NCBI RefSeq assembly: GCF_011299575.1
Contig: NZ_CP049863.1
Location: forward strand, 3,410,001 to 3,474,000
Direction of reading: 5' to 3'
Source of the DNA: Leucobacter viscericola
GTDB taxonomy: Bacteria > Actinomycetota > Actinomycetes > Actinomycetales > Microbacteriaceae
DNA length: 64,000 bases
Shown here: positions 42,411 through 51,330 of the stretch, piece after piece
Numbering within the stretch: the stretch's first letter is position 1
How the letters are laid out: every line of letters starts with the position of its first letter
Program-made: the position numbers and the translations under genes
Notes under the pieces: model-generated
The model's input: only the letters and a program-made list of their open reading frames with translations
Told to the model about the DNA's origin: nothing
The model's database searches: none

Positions 42411-44595
42411 GAAGACTTTGACTGGTGACGTTACTGGAAAGAACGAAGTGAGGAGAGGTCAAATAAATGTAGTGCCCAGTCGACGGCTACGCCGACTATT
42501 CACGGGAGCTCTCGTGCTGTCAGTTGTCGTTGGTGTCTGCGGCGGAGCTGCAGCTGTTGCTGCGCCGGGCACCGATTCGGGCCTCCAGGTGCGCCCAGCT
42601 AGAGGCAGTTCTCTGGGCGGTACAGAAGTGTTGATACAAGTGCCTGTTGGAGTGCATCTTTTGAGTGTTTCTGCGGGAACCGATCACACTCTCGCATTGG
42701 GGCCGAACGGCACGCCATACTCTTGGGGGGCGAACAACCATGGGCAGTTGGGCGATGGTACGCGGAATGATCGAACTTTGCCTGACATAGTTGCAACGCC
42801 CGAGGGCGTCACGTATTCGAAGGTCTCTGCGGGGTCAATGTCAACGGCGTTGGCAACTGACGGGACTGCCTACGAATGGGGCCAAATATGGTGCGACGCG
42901 TCCTGGCCAGTTGACGGGATACCCACCGCTGTTGAGTCTCCTACTGGCGTGGCAATTGCTCAGATCGACGCCGGTTCGAGGCATGTTGTCGCCTTGAATT
43001 CTGACGGTGAAGGATACTTCTGGGGAAATGAATACCAGCCTTCGAACGCTTGGGGTGCCGGTGGGATATCCTGCAATCGCTCATTGGAAGCTTTGCGTAT
43101 GCCTGCTGAGAAAACTTTTGTGAGTGTTGCTGCAGGTAACAATCACTCGCTCGGCCTTACGAGCGAGGGTAACGCATATGCTTGGGGGCTTAATCGTGGC
43201 GCGTTGGGGACGGGGGATCAGATTGATCGTTTGTCTCCGAGTGCTGTGCTGATGCCAGAAGGAATAAAGTTTGCGAGCATTGCTGCGGGAGGCGGATCGC
43301 ATTCCCTCGCGTTGTCGGATGATGGTGATGTGTACGGTTGGGGAAGTAACTCTTACGGACAACTGGGTGACGGATCCTTAGAGCGGCGTCTTCTACCTAC
43401 CCGAGTAATGATGCCGGAAAGCGTAAAGTTCGTGAGTATTGCGGCTGGAGGGGACCAGTCCTTCGCCCTTACTGAGGCAGGGGAACTCTATTCTTGGGGC
43501 CTGAACGATCAAGGGCAGCTCGGTGACGGTACGCAAGTTAACCGCCTCGTGCCGACCAAAGTTGAGCTTCCTGCGGGGGTGAAATTTAAGAGCCTGTCAG
43601 CGTCCTTGTCTGCGCACGCTGTAGCCCTCACTGAGGAAGGGATTGCATATGCTTGGGGGGCAAATGACTCGGGTCAGTTAGGCGATGGCACCACGACCGA
43701 TCGGTGGTCACCAACCTTGGTTGCGGGATGGACGCCGACCTCGGTGCTGTTTGATGGTGAGGCTGGGACGATCGTAAGAAGTGAGATCTCTGCAGGCATC
43801 GCGAGAGTGACCGTAAAAACTCCAGCGCATGATGCCGGTGCGGTGGATATAACTGTAACTGGCGAAAGGCCTAACGGTGAGCCAGTAGATCCTGTGCTCA
43901 TTTCTGGGGGATTCATTTATAACAAGGTCCCCGTCGACCCTGGCTCAGAGAATCCGGACCCTGGAAAACCAGGTATACCGCCCACAAATGAGAGTTGCAA
44001 ACTACCGCGGAAAGATAGTGTTTTTGCAGACGCTCCGCTGAGCCATAAGTTCTATAGGGAGATTGATTGGATGGAGTGCAAGAAGTACTCCACCGGCTGG
44101 CGGCAACCCGCGGGCAAGCCCCTGTACAAGCCAGCCGATAGTCTTGAACGTCAGGCCATGGCGGCATTTATCTTCCGTATGGAGGCACCGAAGGGTTACA
44201 AAGCACCGAATGTGTCTCCATTCGCTGACGTGAAGCCTGGTGATTCCTACTACAAGGAAATCTCGTGGATGTACGAGGCGAAATTATCGACCGGGTATCG
44301 GGAAGTGAGCGGGAAGCCGACGTTCCGTGCCCACGATTCCCTTTCTCGTGAGGCGATGGCAGCGTTTATCTACCGGTTGGAGGCGAAGGCTTCAAAGAGC
44401 TTCGATGCGCCGAAGAAGGACTCGTTCACGGATGTGTCTGTGAGACAGAAGTTTCGCACGGAGATTGAGTGGATGAAGAAGTCGGGGTTATCGACTGGGT
44501 ACCGTGACGGATCGTATCGGCCGAAGGATGCGTTATCGCGTGAGGCGATGGCAGCCTTTATTTACCGGCTAGAAACCGGTTTTCGCAAGAAATAA
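42397..44595 (+). CDS. Secreted RCC1-propeller protein with IPT/TIG-like flanks and three SLH domains
   Basis: The product has 732 residues from ATG at 42397; GTG at 42472 is a good alternative because the signal peptide (PSRRLRRLF, hydrophobic core, AVA|AP) then starts at once. Seven RCC1 blades (SVSAGTDHTLAL, YSWGANNHGQLGDGT) at about residues 85-445 form a full propeller. Segments just before (GGTEVLIQVP) and after (VLFDGEAGTIVR, VTVKTPAHDAGAVDITVTG) look like the two halves of an IPT/TIG domain split by the propeller. Three SLH domains (about 540-730) start DAPLSHKFYREIDWMECKKY and include SREAMAAFIYRLE. It probably sits at the cell surface, the SLH part holding it and the propeller binding a partner. 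Confidence 0.9.
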   Translation: MGLHKKTLTGDVTGKNEVRRGQINVVPSRRLRRLFTGALVLSVVVGVCGGAAAVAAPGTDSGLQVRPARGSSLGGTEVLIQVPVGVHLLSVSAGTDHTLALGPNGTPYSWGANNHGQLGDGTRNDRTLPDIVATPEGVTYSKVSAGSMSTALATDGTAYEWGQIWCDASWPVDGIPTAVESPTGVAIAQIDAGSRHVVALNSDGEGYFWGNEYQPSNAWGAGGISCNRSLEALRMPAEKTFVSVAAGNNHSLGLTSEGNAYAWGLNRGALGTGDQIDRLSPSAVLMPEGIKFASIAAGGGSHSLALSDDGDVYGWGSNSYGQLGDGSLERRLLPTRVMMPESVKFVSIAAGGDQSFALTEAGELYSWGLNDQGQLGDGTQVNRLVPTKVELPAGVKFKSLSASLSAHAVALTEEGIAYAWGANDSGQLGDGTTTDRWSPTLVAGWTPTSVLFDGEAGTIVRSEISAGIARVTVKTPAHDAGAVDITVTGERPNGEPVDPVLISGGFIYNKVPVDPGSENPDPGKPGIPPTNESCKLPRKDSVFADAPLSHKFYREIDWMECKKYSTGWRQPAGKPLYKPADSLERQAMAAFIFRMEAPKGYKAPNVSPFADVKPGDSYYKEISWMYEAKLSTGYREVSGKPTFRAHDSLSREAMAAFIYRLEAKASKSFDAPKKDSFTDVSVRQKFRTEIEWMKKSGLSTGYRDGSYRPKDALSREAMAAFIYRLETGFRKK

Positions 44596-44604
44596 CGAGA
44601 GTCG

Positions 44605-44644
44605 CAGGGCCACCTGACATGAGTGCTGTCGTCAGGTGGCCCTG
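44605..44644. terminator. Hairpin terminator after the RCC1-SLH gene
   Basis: A perfect 14-bp stem (44605-44618 with 44631-44644) with a 12-base loop, 10 bases after the stop and between convergent genes. No clear T-run follows. Confidence 0.75.
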
Positions 44645-44709
44645 AGAGTTTAGTAAGTCGAGTAGTTCAAGATGAGTGAATGTATGGGGGTGTACTTCTG
44701 GGCCAGGAT

Positions 44710-45273
44710 CTACCTGCCCATTTTGCGCCGCTCACGCACGCTCAAGATCAGCATCCAGGCTGCGTATAGCAGCAGACCGGCGACGACAAGCGTGACGATG
44801 GCGGTGCGAGTCTCGCCAGCAAAAAGAGTTGTCACCCAGCCAATGTAGGGAATCGCGTACCTCACGGTGCCGCGCACCTGCGTTTCGATGATTGGATCCA
44901 CGTCGGGCGCCGGGTTCGCATCGCCCTTCGTGATGAGCACTCCGGTGCCGTCTGCGAGCTTCTGCTGCTGCGTTACTCGGTGAGTAATGAGGGTGGGTTC
45001 GCCACTGCGCAGCTGATACGTCACGATCATCCCGGGCTCGATTTCGCTGAACCTGATCGGGTGCACCACAATCATGGTGCCCGGAGGCACTGCTGGCTCC
45101 ATCGAAGAGGTCTTCACGGTGAGCGCTGTCGAGCCAGTGAAAAACGGAATCGCCACTGTGGCAAAGATCACTCCCACAAATAGAACCGTGAGCCCGGCCA
45201 TCACCCCCGTACCCAGGGCACTGAGAAATGCGGATACTCCTCTGCGTTGCGGACGAACCCGCACCTCACTCAC
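44710..45273 (-). CDS. Signal peptidase I of the S26B (SipW/ER) type
   Basis: The product has 187 residues from GTG at 45273, which has GGAGG six bases upstream; it overlaps the upstream stop by 8 bases. A hydrophobic helix near residues 20-45 precedes VKTSSMEPAVPPG, with the catalytic serine. ITHRV supplies the histidine that replaces lysine in the S26B branch, and LITKGDANPAPD is the conserved third box. A second helix ends the protein. It is the last gene of an operon of four exported proteins with SipW/alternate-type signals and is probably their dedicated peptidase. Confidence 0.92.
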   Translation of the reverse strand: MSEVRVRPQRRGVSAFLSALGTGVMAGLTVLFVGVIFATVAIPFFTGSTALTVKTSSMEPAVPPGTMIVVHPIRFSEIEPGMIVTYQLRSGEPTLITHRVTQQQKLADGTGVLITKGDANPAPDVDPIIETQVRGTVRYAIPYIGWVTTLFAGETRTAIVTLVVAGLLLYAAWMLILSVRERRKMGR

Positions 45274-46024
45274 CGGGGTCCTCCGAGGCGTCCAATCGTT
45301 GTATCCATGAGCGCAAGCCAACGAAGACACCGCCACACACCGCTATTCCGCCCAGCGCCGCCAGCAGAAGTAGGGACTGGGCGCCGGTGAGGGTAAGTGA
45401 TCCGGGCGGCTGCGGCGTTGGAGCCTCGGGTCTGCCCTTCGGCTCAAAACACGCGCCGCCGGCGACAGAGGTATCGGGGACTGTCCGCTCTTCCAGCACA
45501 CCCCGCACCGAAAAATGTCCGGAGGCACCGGTCGCCTGGCGCTCTCTGAGGCTTGAAGCGATGGTGAGCTCAAAGTCGAGGCGTTTACCCTCACCCGGCT
45601 CGAGTGTGATCCCGTTTGCGAGCACCGTGCAGCTTCCGTTGGCAATACTGTGATCGAATGACAGCCGCTCGCCCAGAACCGTGCCCTGCTGGGACACCGT
45701 CAGTGTGAGTCCCGCAGCAAGCTCGGGGGAGTCGCTGTCAGGCTGGGTCACGTCAATGCGCAGTCGGGTCGCAAAAGGTGCATCATTTCGCACCCACACG
45801 GAGTCGCCGAGATGGTCACCGGGCACCAGCCTCATTGTTTCCTCGAACATGGACAGCGATCTTCCGGGGGCGTAATTGATGCCGTCGGTGGATACCATCA
45901 GTCCGTCGACTGAGGCGAGGGCTGCTGGTGGGGTGGCCAATACGATGCACGAGGCAACAACCAGGGCTGTTGCGATCCCGAACCCGCGCTCCACCCTGTC
46001 GCGGAATCGAACGCTGCCCGCCAT
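45266..46024 (-). CDS. Secreted, membrane-tailed protein of the SipW operon
   Basis: The product has 252 residues from ATG at 46024, which shares its A with the upstream TAA. An N-terminal signal ends near ALASV (residue about 39). The domain SMFEETMRLVPGDHLGDSVWVRN and VSQQGTVLGERLSF has the pattern of exported matrix-like beta proteins (LVPGD...VxNxG/DAPF) often found beside SipW. The C-terminus has SLTLTGA, a hydrophobic helix and Arg residues, perhaps a variant sorting or membrane-anchor tail. No closer family recognised. Confidence 0.78.
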   Translation of the reverse strand: MAGSVRFRDRVERGFGIATALVVASCIVLATPPAALASVDGLMVSTDGINYAPGRSLSMFEETMRLVPGDHLGDSVWVRNDAPFATRLRIDVTQPDSDSPELAAGLTLTVSQQGTVLGERLSFDHSIANGSCTVLANGITLEPGEGKRLDFELTIASSLRERQATGASGHFSVRGVLEERTVPDTSVAGGACFEPKGRPEAPTPQPPGSLTLTGAQSLLLLAALGGIAVCGGVFVGLRSWIQRLDASEDPGE

Positions 46025-47397
46025 TACCCGAACCCTCCGGTGGGGGTGAGCGTGCTGCCGTCGCGTACTAGCTTGATACTGTCCCACAACACTTGCCCCT
46101 CAGAATCAATGATCCGGTAGCTGCTTTCACCCGGTGGGAACGCGTTAATTTTGGCAAGTGGAATGGGAATGTACGTGTCTCCATTGATTGCGAAGCTGAC
46201 CGATTCCCACGAACTGCCGGTCCAACGCTCAAGGTATCTTGTGGCCGGGAGTTGCGCGTCTGAAAACCCGATTCGGTACGGACTCACCCCTTGAATGTGT
46301 ACTTCGGTAAAGGTGAGCGGCTCTCTAATGAGGACGACCCGTGCTTGGGGGGCGTCACACGACACGGTGTACACATCATCGTTGGTGTTGACCGAGGCGA
46401 CACCGAGGCAGAGCCCGGAGACCGCGTTCACAAACTTGAAGGTAGACGGAACCGTTGTTTTGTCTTCGTGCACCCGCCACTGCTGGGAGGCGGTGATGGC
46501 CGCCGTCGGTGTTTTTAGGCTCAGCCAGCCATCATAGTCTTCGAACACCCGGGCTCTTGGCACGTTGCGGGAGCGAATCGTGACGAAGGACTGATCCTGG
46601 CCATTCACGGGCACAAATTCCCAGCGACGATCTGCCCTGTGCGCACAGGCGTAGGAGCGAAGTGGCAAGTTGTAGAGGGTGCTCTGATTCCAAGAGGCCC
46701 CCAGGCAAACGAAACTATTGATCGAGCTATGCACTTCGAACCAGCGTGACAGCGTCGGGTCGTAGAAGTTTGGTGTGGGCGGAAAAATGCCTATTGTCTG
46801 CTGCAGATTCGTCGAGGGTGGGGTGGTTGATAGCCATCCCTTCGCCGTGAGAGTCACGGTCATCTCAGAGGTGAACGACTGGGCACCACTAGGGGAAGCG
46901 ATGTCTGCCGGGTCGGAGGCGAAAGATCGCAAACAATAACTGGCTTCCTCGCCCGCAGCGATGGAGCGGGCAATGGAGGGCGGCGCGGCCCAAGTGCCGG
47001 TGAACGCCACACCGGGCACCTGCGCGTTGTTGGTGCAATTCTGCGAGGCCGCCGTCTCCCAGATCGTGATCTTGAGTGCGGCCGCGAGCTCACCCGTTGC
47101 GGCGATGTTCACCGCTGACTGCCCGGCAATGTCGCCCGTGTTTTTGATCGTAAACGATCCAGTGTGGCTGTAGCCGCTGGGGGTGTAGTCGGCTGAAAGA
47201 TCTGAAAACCCCTTCTCGACGACCCGGACCCTTTCGGTGTGCAGTGAAGCATTCGCCGTCACCTGGGTCGACCAGTAGGCCCAGGCCGTGCCGCCACTGA
47301 TGAGGAGTAGGAGCGTGACGAAACCGGTGATCGTGGGCACGCGGCTGCGGGCGATCCAAGAACCGCCTTGTAGTTGTTTGTGCTGATCAGCTGCCAC
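46024..47397 (-). CDS. SipW-dependent exported protein with ricin-B-like region
   Basis: The product has 457 residues from GTG at 47397, which has GGAG six bases upstream and overlaps the previous gene by 11 bases. An N-terminal helix followed by SGGTAWAYWSTQ gives the SipW-type signal (GGTxAxW then polar). Residues about 40-190 form a beta domain with FTIKNTGDIAGQSAVNI. Residues about 205-350 resemble a ricin-type lectin (FVCLGASWNQS, GLCLGVASVNTND with QW-like QWRVHE), and the rest is unassigned. It may be a matrix or adhesive component binding carbohydrate. Confidence 0.8.
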   Translation of the reverse strand: MAADQHKQLQGGSWIARSRVPTITGFVTLLLLISGGTAWAYWSTQVTANASLHTERVRVVEKGFSDLSADYTPSGYSHTGSFTIKNTGDIAGQSAVNIAATGELAAALKITIWETAASQNCTNNAQVPGVAFTGTWAAPPSIARSIAAGEEASYCLRSFASDPADIASPSGAQSFTSEMTVTLTAKGWLSTTPPSTNLQQTIGIFPPTPNFYDPTLSRWFEVHSSINSFVCLGASWNQSTLYNLPLRSYACAHRADRRWEFVPVNGQDQSFVTIRSRNVPRARVFEDYDGWLSLKTPTAAITASQQWRVHEDKTTVPSTFKFVNAVSGLCLGVASVNTNDDVYTVSCDAPQARVVLIREPLTFTEVHIQGVSPYRIGFSDAQLPATRYLERWTGSSWESVSFAINGDTYIPIPLAKINAFPPGESSYRIIDSEGQVLWDSIKLVRDGSTLTPTGGFG

Positions 47398-47992
47398 CTT
47401 GATCTCCAGTGATAGTGAGGGCGAACGAGATTTCCTGCCCGCTTGCCGTCTCCGGGGGATTCGGCGTGATGCCAAGTTCGAAACAGAACCACTGGGTCGA
47501 AGCGGCCGGGAGCGTGAAGAAATCGGGTGGGGTGGCAAAACCCCTGAGTGACGCATTGGGGGCCGTTGAACCGACAACGCAGCTCGCTTTATTAGCGACC
47601 GGGGTGAGCCGGGCCGTGGTGTGGTCGAGAAGCGTTGGCGCCGAATTGGTGGTCGCGACCGCGGTCAGCTTGGCCGGGGTGTCGCCGCTGTTGGTTACCG
47701 AAAAAGGTCGTGCGGCGGGTGAGAGCGGCGATGCAGTGAACGGGTCGAGAACTGTGGAGCCGGCGCCGTCTATCAACAGCTCAAAACTGCCCGAGCGCAG
47801 AGTGGCCCCCGGTGCTGTAGTTCTTGCGTTGAGCCAGGCGTAGGTGCCGCCCGCCATGCTTACCGCGAGCGCCGCGGCGACACCGGTCGACAGCGTAGAG
47901 ATGGCCAGAGTGCGCGTGCGGGAAAAACGCGGCTCATTGCGGATCCGCAAGCCGTGTTGCCCGCGTGGACTGCACCGTGATTGGTGCGACAC
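47387..47992 (-). CDS. SipW-dependent-type exported protein
   Basis: The product has 201 residues from GTG at 47992, which has GGAGG eight bases upstream; GTG at 48001 is too close to it. The long Arg-rich N-terminus and a helix end in SMAGGTYAWLNART, typical of the SipW-dependent signal. The mature part is beta-rich with FSVTNSGDTPAKLTAVATT and three cysteines (two within CVVG and WFCFEL). It lies between two other exported proteins of the same operon. The function may be as a fibre or matrix subunit, as with TasA-like proteins. Confidence 0.82.
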   Translation of the reverse strand: MSHQSRCSPRGQHGLRIRNEPRFSRTRTLAISTLSTGVAAALAVSMAGGTYAWLNARTTAPGATLRSGSFELLIDGAGSTVLDPFTASPLSPAARPFSVTNSGDTPAKLTAVATTNSAPTLLDHTTARLTPVANKASCVVGSTAPNASLRGFATPPDFFTLPAASTQWFCFELGITPNPPETASGQEISFALTITGDQGGS

Positions 47993-48023
47993 CCTGGTCA
48001 CCTCCTCGATTCTCTGCGCGAGC

Positions 48024-48620
48024 CTAGACCGAGGCGTCTTCCTGGGTGACCGTAATGGCGAAGTTCGCGAGGTTCACCTGCCCGGTCCGTGCGGCGTTGT
48101 CATCCGTTGGCTGCCCGGTAAAGGGCCAGGTGATAGTGGCCTTGATCGTCGTGACGTAGTTCGATGCGCCATTGTTTTTGTGGTCGAACGTGTCTGTCGT
48201 TCCGGGAACGCTGGTCGCTCCGACCACGGTGAAAGTGGTCGCACTGGTGAGGCGAGCTGCCAGGGCGGTGTCTGCTGCGGTGGGAGTGGTCGGCGCGGCG
48301 ATAGATCCGCCCGCGAGCCCCACCTTGAACCTGAGATTTTGCCCCTGAGCGGTAATGGTCGCCGGCATGGAATACGTGAGCTTGTCACCCGGTACTAGCC
48401 TGACCGCGGTGATGTCAGTCACCTCAGAATCGGTGCCACTCGTATGCCGAATCGTCCAGGTGGGTGCAGAGGTTGCGGTGAGCTTGAGATCACCGGCGGT
48501 AATCGCATTCTGGCCGCTGATGTTTGCGGTGTCGTTCCAGAACGCGAGCGTGCCCGCAGAGCCGACGAGCAGAACCGCGGCCGCAGCGGTGGCAACCGCA
48601 GCTTTTGTTGTTTTTTTCAT
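48024..48620 (-). CDS. Alternate-type signal-peptide exported protein (TIGR04089-like)
   Basis: The product has 198 residues. GGGAGAAACC precedes the ATG, followed by KKTTKAA, a hydrophobic run and GSAGTLAFWND, which fits the alternate signal-mediated export family. The mature region, AITAGDLKLTATSAP... LVPGDKLTYSMPATITAQGQNL, is a small beta-sandwich-like domain. It is the first gene of the operon and the probable major subunit, cut by the signal peptidase at the far end. Confidence 0.85.
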   Translation of the reverse strand: MKKTTKAAVATAAAAVLLVGSAGTLAFWNDTANISGQNAITAGDLKLTATSAPTWTIRHTSGTDSEVTDITAVRLVPGDKLTYSMPATITAQGQNLRFKVGLAGGSIAAPTTPTAADTALAARLTSATTFTVVGATSVPGTTDTFDHKNNGASNYVTTIKATITWPFTGQPTDDNAARTGQVNLANFAITVTQEDASV

Positions 48621-48931
48621 GGTTTCTCCCTGAAATTGACACTGAGTAGCATTGCTCCGATGCTAGATTGCTGGCCGAAGGAGGAACATGCCTACTCTCG
48701 GGCAGCTTTCGAAGGTTGCCTAAACTGCCCGTGGATTCCAAGCGTGGATATGTATGATTTCTCAGCGACCCCCTCGATCCTGGTGTGCCGGAAAAGCTCC
48801 CCAAGCCTGGTTTTAAAGCTTTCCATTTGCGATCAATGGATGATGTTTTTCTGAGTAATTTGCTGAGAATAAAAGTGGGAGTAAGATTCGCTAGCGAGGC
48901 ATGATTTCAAGTCTTAAATGGTGAGGAAGCT
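48621..48931. other. 310-bp intergenic region between the SipW operon and the STAND regulator
   Basis: This divergent intergenic region is AT-richer than its neighbours. It holds TTGACA at 48636 with an extended -10 TGCTAGATT ending at 48669 (spacing too long, 22 bases), a short open frame at 48688-48723, and TTGCTG (48860-48865) with TAAGAT (48882-48887), 16 bases apart, as the likeliest promoter of the regulator. No promoter for the minus-strand operon was clear. Confidence 0.5.
48688..48723 (+). CDS. Possible 11-residue leader peptide
   Basis: AAGGAGG lies three bases before an ATG that opens an 11-codon frame (MPTLGQLSKVA). The stop is inside a 7-bp stem (48699-48705 with 48725-48731). 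It could be a leader controlling the regulator downstream, but its size and the wide gap to 48932 make this tentative. Confidence 0.25.
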   Translation: MPTLGQLSKVA

Positions 48932-51142
48932 ATGGAGTCTGAGAATGAGGCAGAACTCGGTCCACTACTGCGCGGGTTTCGCCATCGAAGTGGGCTCACG
49001 CTTGAGGCGCTAGCAGCTCAATCCGGTGTTTCGCTTCGCACGATAAGTGATATCGAGCGCGGCGTCCGGCGAACCCCGCATCGATACACGCTCAACACTC
49101 TCGCCGCCGCGCTTAACCTTTCGCCTCAGGACGCTGAGACGCTGTATTCGTTGGTAAGTCGGGTGCGATCCCTCCCGCGGGCACAGGCAACCGGTCCCTT
49201 TGTGCTTCCGCGCATGGTCCCGGATTTCACCGGGCGGAACGCCGAACTTCAGCGAGCGATGCAGATGCTCGTATCGAATCGTTCGCCAATTATTACGGTC
49301 ACCGGCCCGGTCGGTTTTGGGACAACAACGTTTGCCGTTGCGCTTGCCCGTGCAGCCGAGGAAGACTTCGAAATGACGGTCTTCTTGCCGATGGTGGGTT
49401 CAGAAAACAACGCCCCGATTCACCCAGAAGAGGCCGCCAGAAACCTTGTGCGGGCGATTACGCCGTCAGCTAAGCCTGTCCCCGACAGCGATGTGGTTGC
49501 ACAGTTTCAAGAATCACTGATCGGCCGACGCATTTTGATCGTTTGTGATGACGTCGAAAGTGAATCGCAGATTCGACCCCTGCTTCCGGCGCACGGGGAA
49601 TCGGCGATGATTCTCACAAGCTGGCTCCCACTAGCGGGCCTTGACGGAGTGTTCCGGTTGCCGCTGGAGCCTCTCGAGGTCGAGGATTCGGTGCGGCTGC
49701 TTGAGAGCATCATCCCGGAGCAGCAACGCACTCCTCAAGACACGCTTGAACTTGCGCACTTTTGCAAGAACGTACCCCTCGGGCTTCGGATATCAGGAAA
49801 TCAGGTTGCCTCAAATCCTGGCCTGACCGCGGGCGGAGTTTTCAAGAGGCTTGACTCTCACACAAATCGCAGCCTGGGAGCTTTTAGCGCGGGGGATCGG
49901 AGCTTGCTCGCTGTGTTTGAAGCTTCATACGAGCGCCTTCGTCAGGATCAGCAGACGGTCTTTCGGCGACTTTGCCTGACTGACGGGAACTTCGCCACGA
50001 CAGAATTGTTAGCGGTGCTCGCCGGCGTGAGCGAGCTGAAAACTCAGGCGATAGTTCAAGAACTTGGTGAGCTGTCGATCGTTGAATTTGATGGCAGCGG
50101 AAGAGTCCGCTTGCACGGGTTCGTTGACGTTTTCGCGCGCATGCAAATAAACGCAGACGCGGATGCGGCGGCTGCGAGGCAACGAGCCGACGAGTACCTG
50201 ATCTCGGGGGTTGCCTCGGCGGTCTGGTGGTTTCGGGATCTCTCCGCCCGGCCCGCACCAGAGCTGAGCTCGGAAGTGAGGCCCCTGGTGTCTTTCGAGG
50301 AGGCCACAGAATGGTTATTTGCCGAAGGAGAGAACTGGCCGGTAGCCCTGCAAAGGGCTCAGGCTGCCGGAAAGCATGAACTCATTTTGTCCCTCGTGCG
50401 TTATCTGCACTGGTTTGCTCAGCTGTGGCCACAGGAGCTTGGGTGGCTTGAACTGTGGGATCTCGCGCTGGAGTCAGCTGAGGCTACTGGCGATGCGGCG
50501 CAACTGGTGCGGTTCCAGGAAGAGATTGCCTGGTTCTCGCTCAAGTTTCGACGCGACGTGCCTCGGGCATTGCTGGCGCTGGAAGGTGCTGAGCAGGCTG
50601 CCCTGAAACTGGGCAATCCTCGACATACTGTGCAGAACCTGCTTTTGCGAGCGCAAGCAGACCTTGAGGTGGGGGAGTTTGAGGATGGGTTGCGGCGCTG
50701 CGATGAGGCGGTTCGTGTGATTGAACGTGAGGCAGAAACGATCCCGGGGCTTCTGCTGCACTCCCTCATGATTCAAGCTGAGCTGCTTGTGAAGCTTGGG
50801 CGCCATGAGCAGGCGATGCAAAAAGTGCTCGAATCGCGTGACATGACCCTCGAGCTCTATGATTCTGTTCCTCGTATCCCCGAGTTTTTCCTGGCCAACC
50901 TGGCGAGAATTACCGCTGAATCATTTCGCCTGAGGGGAGACCTCGAAACCTGCATCTCGGTGAGTACGGATGCTCTCGAATGGAAATCCCGTTTGCAGGG
51001 ACACCCCGTCTTGATTGAAATTCTTATGGGGCGCGGATCGGCCTATCGCGACCTCGGAGATGACGAGTCCGCAGCGCGTGACTTCCTCGAAATCGAGAGT
51101 GTGTTCGCGAATCGCCAGACATACCCTGAGCTTTCCGCGTAG
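48932..51142 (+). CDS. XRE-type regulator with STAND ATPase-like and TPR domains
   Basis: The product has 736 residues. Residues 9-65 are an XRE helix-turn-helix (LLRGFRHRSGLTLEALAAQS, VSLRTISDIERGVRR). An NB-ARC-like domain spans about 95-400 with DFTGRNAELQRAM, the P-loop place GPVGFGTTT, Walker B-like RRILIVCDDV, ILTSW and the VPLGLRISGN (GLPLAL) motif. The P-loop lysine is threonine at position 131, so ATP hydrolysis is doubtful. Residues about 450-730 are TPR-like helices. It lies divergently from the SipW operon and before a surface-protein gene, both likely targets. Confidence 0.9.
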   Translation: MESENEAELGPLLRGFRHRSGLTLEALAAQSGVSLRTISDIERGVRRTPHRYTLNTLAAALNLSPQDAETLYSLVSRVRSLPRAQATGPFVLPRMVPDFTGRNAELQRAMQMLVSNRSPIITVTGPVGFGTTTFAVALARAAEEDFEMTVFLPMVGSENNAPIHPEEAARNLVRAITPSAKPVPDSDVVAQFQESLIGRRILIVCDDVESESQIRPLLPAHGESAMILTSWLPLAGLDGVFRLPLEPLEVEDSVRLLESIIPEQQRTPQDTLELAHFCKNVPLGLRISGNQVASNPGLTAGGVFKRLDSHTNRSLGAFSAGDRSLLAVFEASYERLRQDQQTVFRRLCLTDGNFATTELLAVLAGVSELKTQAIVQELGELSIVEFDGSGRVRLHGFVDVFARMQINADADAAAARQRADEYLISGVASAVWWFRDLSARPAPELSSEVRPLVSFEEATEWLFAEGENWPVALQRAQAAGKHELILSLVRYLHWFAQLWPQELGWLELWDLALESAEATGDAAQLVRFQEEIAWFSLKFRRDVPRALLALEGAEQAALKLGNPRHTVQNLLLRAQADLEVGEFEDGLRRCDEAVRVIEREAETIPGLLLHSLMIQAELLVKLGRHEQAMQKVLESRDMTLELYDSVPRIPEFFLANLARITAESFRLRGDLETCISVSTDALEWKSRLQGHPVLIEILMGRGSAYRDLGDDESAARDFLEIESVFANRQTYPELSA

Positions 51143-51330
51143 TTGACCCCGAACATGCAGTTTGGAGGCAGTATTTAGGCCACGTTCTCATTCTGGCCTG
51201 GTGTGCCCTTTCTGCTTGCTGAAGTGTGAGTATCAGCAATGGATCGGAGGGTCGGTCCGGGCTGGTGACCGCCGATGTGAACGTTTTTCGGGCCTCAGCT
51301 GGGCGATCCCGAAATGAACAGGATACGCAC

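Noticed and set aside
44595-44710. Second copy of the tRNA-Glu 3' end as an att site for the low-GC block
   Set aside because: No copy of the GGGTTCGAATCCCGC part was found in the region after the RCC1-SLH gene.
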